From: Acidobacteriota bacterium
GTDB taxonomy: Bacteria > Acidobacteriota > Terriglobia > Acidiferrales > UBA7541
Assembly: GCA_021788095.1 (NCBI GenBank)
Contig: JAJYLB010000020.1
Coordinates: forward strand, 1-32,308
DNA: 32,308 nt
Reading direction: 5' to 3'
Positions 1-7,161 of this stretch are shown here, one piece after another (position 1 is the stretch's first letter; each line of letters starts with the position of its first letter). The position numbers and the translations under genes are program-made. The notes under the pieces were generated by a model. That model worked only from the letters and a program-made list of their open reading frames with translations, did no database searches and had not been told where the DNA came from.

Positions 1-270
1 CCCGATCGCGCCATCGGCCCTCCTTCGGCGCTGCTGACCTTGCTTATCCATCATTTCGCAGAATCTAACCATCACGTTTTCAAAGGCTTGTGCGAGGTTA
101 TGCAACTGCCTCTAGTCTGCGGATGTTTATTCCGCAGTAAATCGGGATTCAGGTCGAGCTGGAGCGTAGGGGGAGGCGCTTCGCTACGAAGATGGGTGCT
201 CGCTCGGAGCGCTCGTCGTGAAGCATGCGAACCCGCCTGTCGCCCGCGCTTCCGGCGATTGGGAGCGCAC

Positions 271-825
271 ATGTACGAGCACAGGGCCCTCCTATCCTCT
301 CTTAAGCAGCATCTAGCCCGTAATCCAAGCAGCACGCTCGCTGAAGTCGCCTCATCGCTCGGAGTCAGCCGCCGCACACTCGAACGGTGCCTCAGCGCCA
401 GCGGTCTTCGCTTCCTCGAACTTCGGTGCGAGCTTGTGCTCGAAGGTATTAGAGCACTTCTCGCCTCCTCGCCGCGATCGAAGAAGGAGATCGCCTACGC
501 CCTCGGCTTCCGCACGCCCGGCGCCCTGTGTCATTTCCTGCGGCGCCGTCGCCACCGGGCACGCCTCGCTAACCAACCAACCAACCAACCAACCAACCAA
601 CCAACCAACCAACGACGGGACCCAGCGGCGACAGGCATGAGTGACCCGCGGGCCGAAAACGCGCCCGTGCGCCGGTGTCATGCTGAGGCCGCCGCCGTTC
701 GACAGGCTCACGGCCCTGAGCGGAGTCGAAGGGCGGCGGCTCTTGGCCGACGACCGAAGGGAGCCCCGGTGCTTTCCACCGGGAAGCATCTCTCCGGATA
801 TGCCTGGGTCTCGACCCCTCCCTGA
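271..825 (+). CDS. small AraC-like helix-turn-helix protein with microsatellite tail
   Basis: The ATG at 271 follows a GGGAG ribosome site with 6 bp spacing. Residues about 8-92 look like a complete AraC-type DNA-binding domain: a first HTH (TLAEVASSLGVSRRTLERCL, residues 22-41) and a second (KKEIAYALGFRTPGALCHFL, 71-90). There is no N-terminal ligand-binding domain, so this is a stand-alone HTH of about 100 residues. From residue 101 the frame runs through an AACC tandem repeat, read as NQPT repeats, and then through a palindromic repeat at 690-740, so the last ~70 residues are probably not conserved protein. In the other two frames translation after the microsatellite ends at 640 or 644. 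The ancestral protein was probably about 120 residues. It sits upstream of the peptide/glycosyltransferase cluster and could regulate it (inference). Confidence 0.55.
   Translation: MYEHRALLSSLKQHLARNPSSTLAEVASSLGVSRRTLERCLSASGLRFLELRCELVLEGIRALLASSPRSKKEIAYALGFRTPGALCHFLRRRRHRARLANQPTNQPTNQPTNQRRDPAATGMSDPRAENAPVRRCHAEAAAVRQAHGPERSRRAAALGRRPKGAPVLSTGKHLSGYAWVSTPP
571..613 (+). repeat. AACC tetranucleotide microsatellite (10.75 units)
   Basis: Forty-three bases of uninterrupted AACC units lie just after the HTH domain of the regulator. A 4-bp unit reads as the same NQPT peptide in all three frames, so gain or loss of a unit leaves the HTH intact and only switches which C-terminal tail follows: long tail to 825, or stops at 640 or 644. 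Tetranucleotide tracts in coding regions are classic phase-variation sites in other bacteria. Confidence 0.95.
690..740. repeat. long imperfect hairpin of TTCGAC...GTCGAA type
   Basis: The arms GCCGCC-TTCGAC-GCTCA and TGAGC-GTCGAA-GGCGGC pair around a short CGGCCC loop, giving a ~50 bp imperfect palindrome. It lies in the tail of the HTH ORF and looks like an intergenic repeat read through by that frame. It might also end the regulator transcript, but there is no clear T-tract. Confidence 0.6.
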
Positions 826-843
826 GGCGCCGCCGCGCGGAAA

Positions 844-881
844 TTGGCGCGTAACGTCAACTTTTGGCGCGTTCCGTCAAT
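844..881. promoter_or_regulatory. tandem 17-bp operator-like direct repeat, 20-bp period
   Basis: TTGGCGCGTAACGTCAA (844-860) and TTGGCGCGTTCCGTCAA (864-880) match at 15 of 17 positions and lie 20 bp apart, about two helical turns. Each copy is itself an imperfect dyad (TTGGCG and CGTCAA). AraC-family proteins often bind direct repeats spaced about 21 bp, and an AraC-like gene ends just upstream. No binding evidence exists, so operator status is inferred. Confidence 0.45.
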
Positions 882-902
882 CGTTCGTGCTTGCAGCTCA
901 AT

Positions 903-925
903 GAGGAGCAGAATATTCTGTCCTC
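903..925. promoter_or_regulatory. palindrome centred on CAGAATATTCTG
   Basis: CAGAATATTCTG (909-920) is a perfect 12-bp palindrome. GAGGA (903-907) and TCCTC (921-925) extend the pairing with one bulged base. It lies about 100 bp upstream of the first secreted-peptide gene and is a candidate operator. Confidence 0.4.
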
Positions 926-1019
926 GTTCGGGTAACGGGGAGTTTTCAACCACGAGTTACACAGCCGCGCTCGGCTGCGCGAGCCATTCCCGCGCTGAGC
1001 CCGAGGTGAGGAGGAAGTT

Positions 1020-1262
1020 ATGCCGGCTGTGCCACGAAAGTTCCTCGGAATCGGCATGCACCTGCTTGTGATACTGTCCGCCGCATATCTGGGCATCGCG
1101 ACCCTATTTGGGGGCGCGATCGCACATGCCAACACGGATTACGCCTGTTACGGAGCTGGGGGTTGCTCTGAAACGTTCGCGATCACGGTATTGCCTATCC
1201 GGTTGGTTATCCTACGTCGCACGGGGACGTGGCAAAAGTCAGGGGGGAAGCGATTGCCATGA
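1020..1262 (+). CDS. small secreted peptide with signal sequence
   Basis: An AGGAGG site at 1009-1014 lies 5 bp before the ATG at 1020. The 80-residue product starts with a basic region (MPAVPRK), a hydrophobic core (residues 8-34) and a likely signal-peptidase I site A-H-A|N after residue 37. The mature start NTDYACYGAGGCSE carries two cysteines; the remainder is basic and without recognisable domain. The stop at 1260-1262 is in the same frame as the next ORF (start 1377), with an open frame between them. I do not recognise a family. It resembles the 3366-3635 gene in size, signal peptide and strong Shine-Dalgarno, so it may be a second precursor-like peptide. The basic C-terminal third may reflect a frameshift. 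Confidence 0.5.
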   Translation: MPAVPRKFLGIGMHLLVILSAAYLGIATLFGGAIAHANTDYACYGAGGCSETFAITVLPIRLVILRRTGTWQKSGGKRLP

Positions 1263-1376
1263 CGCGGGCGCTGGCGACAGGTCGTTTTCTTTGCGGCGGC
1301 TTCTTGCGCGCGTTCAAGGGTCGCAGCACCCCCCCCTCAATCCCCTGGCCAATCCGACGATAGCCCTCTGCCGCTC

Positions 1377-3170
1377 GTGGCCTACCGGACCAAGCCGGTG
1401 GAGATGACCGTCCTTCCCGCACCCGCGAATCGCAAGTGGATGGACGACACCGACCACCGCTTCGCCAACCGCTGCCTGCCCCTTCTCATGGCCAACCAGT
1501 GGGGCTGGTTCATCCTGAATGACCGCCGGATCGAACTCCTGTGGAACGGCGGTCAGCGGGTTTCGGATCTGCACATCCACTATGCGAAGAAGGCCCCAGA
1601 CGAACAGGTGGATTGCGAGAAGCTCCTCGCCGTCAGCCATTTCGGGCATGCGGTCCTGACGTGGCGCATCCCATTTCTTTTCGAGACGCCGCCCGGCTGG
1701 AACCTCTATGTCCGCGGGCCGGCGAATTGGTGCAAGGACGGCGCGTGTCCGCTCGACGGCGTGGCGGAAACCGACTGGTCTTCGGCGGCCTTCACCATGA
1801 ACTGGAAAATCACCCGCCCGGACACATGGATTAGGTTCGAGCGCGGCGAGCCGATCTGCCAGATCTTTCCCGTCGAGCGCGGAAGCGTCGAGCGATTTCT
1901 GCCAGAGGTTCGGGCGCTGGCCCGGAACCCTGAGCTGGAGCGCCGATACAAGGGCTGGAGGCAGTGCCGTGAGCAGTTCAATCGAGAGCTTCACAGATCC
2001 GGCGCGAAGGCCCTTTGGCAAAAGCACTACTTCCGCGGGACGTCCATCCTCGGCGAGGCATTCCGGGACCACCAGACGAAGCTCGTCGTCCGCGAGTTCG
2101 GCGGCGGACCCGTAGGGGCAGGCCTTGCGCCTGCCCCGGAGGATCGCTCGCAATCGCCCGCTCCAGCAGCGGAGAGCGCCGAAGGGAGGGCGACCACAAG
2201 GGCCGCCCCTGCAACCGCGTCGCGGGCCGAGGCGCGCCGTGGTAGGGGCGCGGTGCCCGCGCCCGCAGCGGAAAGCGACCGCCTTGGGCAATCTGCCGGC
2301 GCCGTAGACTTCCAAGTCGTCGTCTCCTCCGAAAACAATTCCTATATGGCGTGGCAGACGCAGCTCTTTTGCTTCTCCGCGCTCACGCGGCTGGGAAAGC
2401 ACGCCACCGTGGTCGTTCACCGGAACGGCGGGCCGCTGCGGCCGGAGTTCGAGACGGTGAGGAGCTGGGGCTGCCGGGTGATCGGTGCGCCGCGGTACTC
2501 GGCTCATCCAAGGGGAGCCTACCCGCCCCGAAACGAGATCGGAAGCCTCCTCACCATCGCGGCGCATCCCGATTTTCGGAACGGCCACGTCCTCTTCTGC
2601 GAGGCGGACATGCTGTTCGTCAAGGCGCCAAAATATTCCGGCGAGCTGTCGGGCGAGCATTACGGCTACCTCGATTACGGCCAGACTCGCGTAGAGGCCG
2701 TGGCGCGGAAATTCGGCGTCACCGCGAGCCCCGAGGAACTCAATCGCGCCTACGGCATCGGGGTCCCCTACCTGATTCCTGGGCCGCTGCTCCCGCGCAT
2801 AGCGGACCGCTGGCTCGAGGTCCTGGATTCCTTCGAGGAGCTCGACTGGATCGACGTCATGTACGCCTTCGGCTTGGCGTTGTCGGTCGAGAGCCTGCCG
2901 GTTGGAACGACGCGTTTGATGGCCGACAACCGCGACCCTGTCAAGAAGCTGCATGGCAGTGTCATTCACTATTGCTACGGGGACGCACGCTGGGGTAAGC
3001 GCTCCTTCAGGAATGGGGACAGCCCCCTGAGCCCTCTTTCGCCCGTGCCGCCGACGAGGGGCCTGTCAGGCACCGTGCTGGGCGACATTCTGCACCAGAT
3101 CCGCCAGGCCCGGGCCTACAGCCGCTTCCCCCGAGCTTTTCGCGCCATTTGGCAACTAACTGCGGGGTAG
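1377..3170 (+). CDS. DUF6065 domain fused to HPAT-like glycosyltransferase
   Basis: GTG start at 1377 with no strong ribosome site, so the start is uncertain (the frame is open from 1263). Residues ~6-240 match my recollection of DUF6065, a bacterial family of unknown function: FANRCLPLLMANQWGWF, FGHAVLTW, ETPPGWNLYVRGPANW, ETDW, FTMNWK. Residues 244-309 are a low-complexity Ala/Arg/Pro linker encoded by hairpin repeats. Residues 310-597 resemble plant hydroxyproline O-arabinosyltransferases and peptidyl-serine galactosyltransferases: Y-x-x-WQ near residue 326, a DxD-like CEADMLFV at 408-415, IGVPYLI, DVMYAFGLAL and a C-terminal VIHYCYGDARWGKRSF. No signal peptide or membrane anchor is seen, so a cytosolic enzyme is likely. 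An in-frame GTG at 2253 could start the transferase separately. Sugar and acceptor are not shown by the sequence; a UDP-arabinose mutase homologue downstream suggests arabinofuranose. Confidence 0.7.
   Translation: MAYRTKPVEMTVLPAPANRKWMDDTDHRFANRCLPLLMANQWGWFILNDRRIELLWNGGQRVSDLHIHYAKKAPDEQVDCEKLLAVSHFGHAVLTWRIPFLFETPPGWNLYVRGPANWCKDGACPLDGVAETDWSSAAFTMNWKITRPDTWIRFERGEPICQIFPVERGSVERFLPEVRALARNPELERRYKGWRQCREQFNRELHRSGAKALWQKHYFRGTSILGEAFRDHQTKLVVREFGGGPVGAGLAPAPEDRSQSPAPAAESAEGRATTRAAPATASRAEARRGRGAVPAPAAESDRLGQSAGAVDFQVVVSSENNSYMAWQTQLFCFSALTRLGKHATVVVHRNGGPLRPEFETVRSWGCRVIGAPRYSAHPRGAYPPRNEIGSLLTIAAHPDFRNGHVLFCEADMLFVKAPKYSGELSGEHYGYLDYGQTRVEAVARKFGVTASPEELNRAYGIGVPYLIPGPLLPRIADRWLEVLDSFEELDWIDVMYAFGLALSVESLPVGTTRLMADNRDPVKKLHGSVIHYCYGDARWGKRSFRNGDSPLSPLSPVPPTRGLSGTVLGDILHQIRQARAYSRFPRAFRAIWQLTAG
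2113..2264. repeat. three GTAGGGGC-type hairpins forming an in-frame linker
   Basis: Between the two domains of the fusion lie GGGGCAGGC/GCCTGCCCC (2115-2123 with 2129-2137), a 27-bp unit at 2184-2210 that recurs inverted at 26749-26775 with two mismatches, and GGGCGCGG/CCGCGCCC (2246-2253 with 2257-2264). The first and third begin GTAGGGGC, as at 8661. Elsewhere in the window these sequences are intergenic. Confidence 0.85.
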
Positions 3171-3365
3171 GACAGGGAGCGGGGCAAAGAAGAGAGGCCG
3201 AAAGGAGGCCTCCGGCTTGCCCCGGCATCGCGGCCGCGAGGGCGAGAAGCTTCTAAGGGAGTGGGAATGGTATGTCCTCGCAATCGGTCACTTCCCGACA
3301 TGGCGAGGATGATTGAGATCATACGCAAGTAAATCGAACCTTGGACAGGAGAGGAGATAAATCTA

Positions 3366-3635
3366 ATGGGCTTACGACAGAAGATGATCATGCTTTTAAC
3401 AACACTCCTGTTGACCACCGCCGCGGTTGTGGGGGCTCTTACCTGGGCACCGTCCCGGGCGGAGGCCGACTGCACCTGCACGTACGGTGGCATGCAGTAC
3501 GGGGTGAACAGCTGCGCGGCGTGCGGTTGTACATCTCCCAAGGAGGAGGAGTGCGTCTACACCGACTTCCCGTTGGACACAAAGTGCAATTGGAGCCCGG
3601 CCTGCATTTGGCCTTGTCCGCCGCCCCCGGCGTAG
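3366..3635 (+). CDS. cysteine-rich secreted peptide with proline tail
   Basis: GAGGAG at 3351-3356 precedes the ATG by 9 bp. The 89-residue product has a clear signal peptide (basic MGLRQK, hydrophobic core 7-27) and an A-E-A|D cleavage site after residue 34. The predicted mature part is 55 residues with nine cysteines (36, 38, 50, 53, 55, 63, 74, 80, 84) and ends CIWPCPPPPA. Ser/Thr-Pro pairs occur at 56-58 and 77-78. No family is recognised. The density of cysteines points to disulfides or a metal site outside the cytoplasm. A TlpA-like thioredoxin and a permease follow, and glycosyltransferase-type genes lie on both sides, so it is the best candidate substrate of the cluster (inference). 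It could instead be an unrelated small envelope protein. Confidence 0.75.
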   Translation: MGLRQKMIMLLTTLLLTTAAVVGALTWAPSRAEADCTCTYGGMQYGVNSCAACGCTSPKEEECVYTDFPLDTKCNWSPACIWPCPPPPA

Positions 3636-4009
3636 CGTGGTGGCCTCGGAGTCGGTGGCGCGGAGTGAGGACCGTGGAGGGTTAGCGGTGGCTTGGGGTC
3701 CCAGCAATCCCGCGCAGGGAGTCGGGGCGCGAGGCGATCCTGCCTTCACCGTGCGGCGATGTTCCACCGTCACCCGGCGAGGCAGCTTACTCCTGCCTGG
3801 CCCTCCAGGGGCGGCAGTGCCTGCGCATTTGCCGTGCCTAGCACTCGCCCAACCCCTTAGCTGCAATGCCTTGGGCACGCGCAGGGCAGTTATCGGGTCT
3901 AGCCACGGGTCGTGTCCCCTTGCGACACGACCGAATGCCAGGCGAGGCAAATCGTTCGCGCCGACCGGCGCGTGCCGCAGCTGGCCGTTGGGAAAGGAGG
4001 GTGCCTCAG
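3636..4009 (+). other. 374-bp stretch without a convincing gene
   Basis: No ORF here has a ribosome site and protein-like composition together. A short hairpin GTGTC...GACAC occurs near 3909-3925. The end of the stretch carries the AAAGGAGGG ribosome site (3993-4001) of the next gene. Part may be leader sequence or a lost gene between peptide and thioredoxin. Confidence 0.5.
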
Positions 4010-4639
4010 ATGAGCGCTGACAGAAGGGATCTATTGTGGAGAAACGCGGGTACAATAGTTCTGTTTCTGGCTCTGATCGGTTCCCTTTGCACGAACGTGC
4101 TCTTGTTCCACCGCTACGAGGGGGTAACGCGTCCCGCAATCGTCCGAGCCGGCGTACAGGCTGGGTCGGTGCTGCGACCGTTCGCCATTTTGGATGAGGA
4201 CGGCCGGAAAAGCCAGCTTGAATTTTCGGGTTCCAGGCCTACGGTGATCTACATCCTTGCCCCCGCTTGCGGTTGGTGCAAGCGGAACCAGGCCAATATA
4301 ACCGCGCTTGCCCAGCGAAAGAGCCAAGAGTACAAATTTGTGGGCCTTTCCACGACGGGTGACCAGCTTAGGCAGTTTTGGAAGGGCGCGGCGCTGCCGT
4401 TTCCTGTGTACTCCGTGGCCTCTGCCAAGGTGCTTTCGGACTACCACTTCAGCGATGAGACCCCTCAGATGGCAGTCGTGAGCAGCGAGGGAAGGGTAGA
4501 AAAAGCCTGGCATGGCGCACTGATGGGAAGCGATTTGTCCGGCGCGGAGAAGTTCTTTGGAGTTAAGCTGCCGGGCCTCATAACGGCTGCCGCGCCGCAG
4601 GGAGCCTCGACCAGCCCCCCAGGCCAAGCAGCTAGGTAG
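4010..4639 (+). CDS. membrane-anchored TlpA-like thiol-disulfide oxidoreductase
   Basis: AAAGGAGGG (3993-4001) sets the ATG at 4010, giving 209 residues. One N-terminal membrane segment (about 13-34) anchors a periplasmic thioredoxin-fold domain of the AhpC/TlpA class. The active-site CGWC is at 87-90 in the context APACGWCKRN; a likely cis-proline lies in DETPQMAVV. The C-terminus is a short Pro/Ala-rich tail. Members of this family reduce or oxidise cysteines of specific exported proteins. Lying between a nine-cysteine secreted peptide and a permease, it plausibly handles that peptide's disulfides (inference). The direction of the reaction cannot be told from sequence. Confidence 0.85.
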   Translation: MSADRRDLLWRNAGTIVLFLALIGSLCTNVLLFHRYEGVTRPAIVRAGVQAGSVLRPFAILDEDGRKSQLEFSGSRPTVIYILAPACGWCKRNQANITALAQRKSQEYKFVGLSTTGDQLRQFWKGAALPFPVYSVASAKVLSDYHFSDETPQMAVVSSEGRVEKAWHGALMGSDLSGAEKFFGVKLPGLITAAAPQGASTSPPGQAAR

Positions 4640-4653
4640 AGGGGCATATCGCG

Positions 4654-7161
4654 GTGTTCAGGGACTTCCGCAGATTCCTACGCAGCGTCCGCCGGGAATG
4701 GCCCTACTGGGGACTGGCGGTGCTGATCCTAGGTGTCGCCATCGGTGCCACGGCCACCGCGTACTCGCTCATAGACGGCTTAGTGCTGCACCCCCTACCC
4801 CTCCCCGACCAGGGCCGCATCGTCTTGATCGGGGGGCTGACGTCGGAGCGCCTCCCCACAGCGGACCCGGTGGCGTGGTGGGGCAAAGCGCACTCGCTTC
4901 AATACTTGGCCTTCTACGACGAAGGCGCGGCGCATGTGCAGGCGGGGGATTGGCGCGGCACGGTAACCACGGCGGTGGTGTCCCGCGAGTATTTTCGCGT
5001 CTACGGCGTAAGACCCGCTCGCGGCCGCGATTTCGGGCGAGAGGACGAAGTGCCCGGGCAGAACCGAGTGGCGATTCTCAGCTACGCATTTTGGAGGTCC
5101 CGCTCCGTGGGTCAGCCATTGCCACTGGGTTCGAACGTCCTGCTAAACGGCACCCAGTACACGGTAGTCGGCATCGCGCCCAAGAGCCTCGATGGGCTCG
5201 ACGTCGACCTCTGGGTCCCGAGATGCCTCAAAGCGGCCGGGTCTCTTAAGCTTTCATCGAGCCAAGACCCCAGCGTGAAATATTACTCTGGATGGGTCGG
5301 GCGGCTGCGCAGGGCCGCGACCATCGCTCAAGCGCGCCAAGAGTTGATGGACCTGCTGAACCGATTGAACACATCGTTCACACCCAGGACACGCATGAGC
5401 TACGGGGAGTCCATAAACGTGGGGAGTCTGGTGGATGCGGCTGCTTCCCTGTACGGGCGGGCGCTCGAGGCCCTGCTCGCGGGCGCCGCTCTTCTCCTGC
5501 TCATGGCCGCGACCGATTGCTGCGGCTTCCTGATGGCGCGAGCCGCGCGGCGCGCCAAAGAGGCCAGCATAAGACAAGTCCTAGGCGCCAGCCGGCTCAG
5601 CATCCTGCGGCACGCCCTGGTGGAGGCCGCCGGTTTGGGCCTGCTCGGTGGGGCGGCGGGGGCGCTCGTTGCGAGGGCCATGCTTTTCGCGTGCCAAGGA
5701 GCTTTCCCGATTTATTTCGTCCATCTGCGGGACCGCGCGTTCCTCGGTCCGCAGGTATCCTTCGGGTGCCTGCTGCTGGGGGTTCTCGTCGGCGTGCTCG
5801 TGGGGTTGCTGCCGGGGCTGAGGATCGCGTCGCGGCGCAACTTTGAGGCGTTGAAGGAATTCTCAGGTCCGCTGCTGGGCTCGCGCGGGAGATGGCTCCG
5901 ATGGGGCCTGGTTGTCCTGCAGGTGGCATTCACCTTCGCGCTGCTCATGGGCGCCGCGCTGACGGTCGAAACGGCCCGGAGGCTGTTCGGCAGCGGGAAG
6001 GGCTACACCATCGGCGGCGTCTTTGCAGTGCACCTCTCGGTTCCGGGACGGTCGGCTCCCGGGGCTAGAGGTTGGACGCCGAGCCGGGAACCAGCGCGCA
6101 GGCAAGAGAATCGGGTCTCCGCGGGCAGACCGGCTCCGTCCGCGGCCAGCGCTGACCATGCCCAGACAGGGCAGTCGCTTTATGCGGAGCAGGCCGAGAT
6201 TCTTGCCGCCGCAGCGGGCATGCCCGAAGTAAGCGCGGAGGGGTTGACTGACCGTCTGCCCATCAGGCCCGCGCCGTGGGGAAGTTACATCGGGGGCTGG
6301 GGCCAGGGCAACATGTTTTCCTGGGGGGGTGATGTTAGTGGAGACTATTTCCGTGTTCTCAAGATGCGCTTTCTCGCCGGCCACACATTCACAAGCCCGC
6401 TGGCGCATGAAATCGTAATCGAGCAGCGGGTCGCGGAAGGTCTTTGGCCAGGGAAGAGCCCTCTTGGTCGCACCGTCGTGCTGATGGGCGGCAGCGAAGA
6501 GGAGAGCGATACCGTCGTCGGCGTGGTGAACGACACAAGAAGCGTCCAGATTGACGGGCCTGCCAAGGGACATTTCTACCTGCCGCTCGGCCGCCTCCGG
6601 CCCAGTGGGCAAACCGGCTGGTCAGCGTTCCTACTCCTGCGGTGTCGCGTCCGTTGCGGGAATCTCACACCCGCTCTGCTGGCGGCGCTCGGGAAGGTCG
6701 GCGCGGACTCCTATGTAGACGGTTACGCAGCTCTAGCGCATTACAGCCGCGTTATCTCAGAGCCCTTGTCGATGCGCACCTGGCTGCTGTCGTTTTACGC
6801 CGTGATTGGTCTAGCCCTGGCGCTGGGCGGGGTGTTTGTGCTGTCGTCTTACCTGTCGGCGATGCGCAGGCACGACACGGGAATCCGCATGGTGTTGGGC
6901 GCGGGCCGAGCCGATCTGGTGTGGCAAATCGCAAGGGAGGGGATCGTCTCTGCGCTAGTCGGTGTCGCCGCGGGAGGCCTACTCTGGCTCAGCACGGCGC
7001 CGGTAGTGAGAGATCTGATTTACGGCGTCACACCGCTGAACCCGGTCGTTCTGGGGGCGGTTGGCGCACTGCTTTTTGCGGTAGCCTGCGTGGCCTCGAT
7101 CCTCCCCGCCCTTGCCGCAGTCGCGCGTCAAAACCCCGCGGACCTGCTCCGCGTTCTCTGA
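4654..7161 (+). CDS. orphan MacB/FtsX-type ABC permease (ADOP-like)
   Basis: A TAGAGGGG site precedes the GTG at 4654, 14 bp after the thioredoxin stop. The 835-residue protein has the duplicated layout of acidobacterial orphan permeases: N-terminal membrane segment (18-40), MacB-type periplasmic domain (about 45-250), first FtsX block (about 265-440, with ARRAKEASIRQVLGASR), second periplasmic domain (about 450-690) and second FtsX block (about 700-835, with MRRHDTGIRMVLGAGRADLV). No ATP-binding protein is encoded nearby, as is common in this group, so an ATPase elsewhere may serve it. Related transporters export peptides, lipoproteins or antibiotics. The position after peptide and thioredoxin suggests export or immunity for the peptide (inference). 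Confidence 0.85.
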   Translation: MFRDFRRFLRSVRREWPYWGLAVLILGVAIGATATAYSLIDGLVLHPLPLPDQGRIVLIGGLTSERLPTADPVAWWGKAHSLQYLAFYDEGAAHVQAGDWRGTVTTAVVSREYFRVYGVRPARGRDFGREDEVPGQNRVAILSYAFWRSRSVGQPLPLGSNVLLNGTQYTVVGIAPKSLDGLDVDLWVPRCLKAAGSLKLSSSQDPSVKYYSGWVGRLRRAATIAQARQELMDLLNRLNTSFTPRTRMSYGESINVGSLVDAAASLYGRALEALLAGAALLLLMAATDCCGFLMARAARRAKEASIRQVLGASRLSILRHALVEAAGLGLLGGAAGALVARAMLFACQGAFPIYFVHLRDRAFLGPQVSFGCLLLGVLVGVLVGLLPGLRIASRRNFEALKEFSGPLLGSRGRWLRWGLVVLQVAFTFALLMGAALTVETARRLFGSGKGYTIGGVFAVHLSVPGRSAPGARGWTPSREPARRQENRVSAGRPAPSAASADHAQTGQSLYAEQAEILAAAAGMPEVSAEGLTDRLPIRPAPWGSYIGGWGQGNMFSWGGDVSGDYFRVLKMRFLAGHTFTSPLAHEIVIEQRVAEGLWPGKSPLGRTVVLMGGSEEESDTVVGVVNDTRSVQIDGPAKGHFYLPLGRLRPSGQTGWSAFLLLRCRVRCGNLTPALLAALGKVGADSYVDGYAALAHYSRVISEPLSMRTWLLSFYAVIGLALALGGVFVLSSYLSAMRRHDTGIRMVLGAGRADLVWQIAREGIVSALVGVAAGGLLWLSTAPVVRDLIYGVTPLNPVVLGAVGALLFAVACVASILPALAAVARQNPADLLRVL

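Noticed and set aside
571..613. Short regular repeat as a CRISPR array
   Set aside because: Units are 4 bp with no spacers; it is a microsatellite.
1185..1371. Alternative frame after the first small peptide (reads HGIAYPVGYPTSHGDV onward)
   Set aside because: It looks somewhat protein-like but has no start codon with a ribosome site; kept only as a hint of a frameshift in the 1020-1262 gene.
3637..4020. 127-codon frame between the Cys-rich peptide and the thioredoxin
   Set aside because: No ribosome site, composition unlike a protein, and it overlaps the thioredoxin start.
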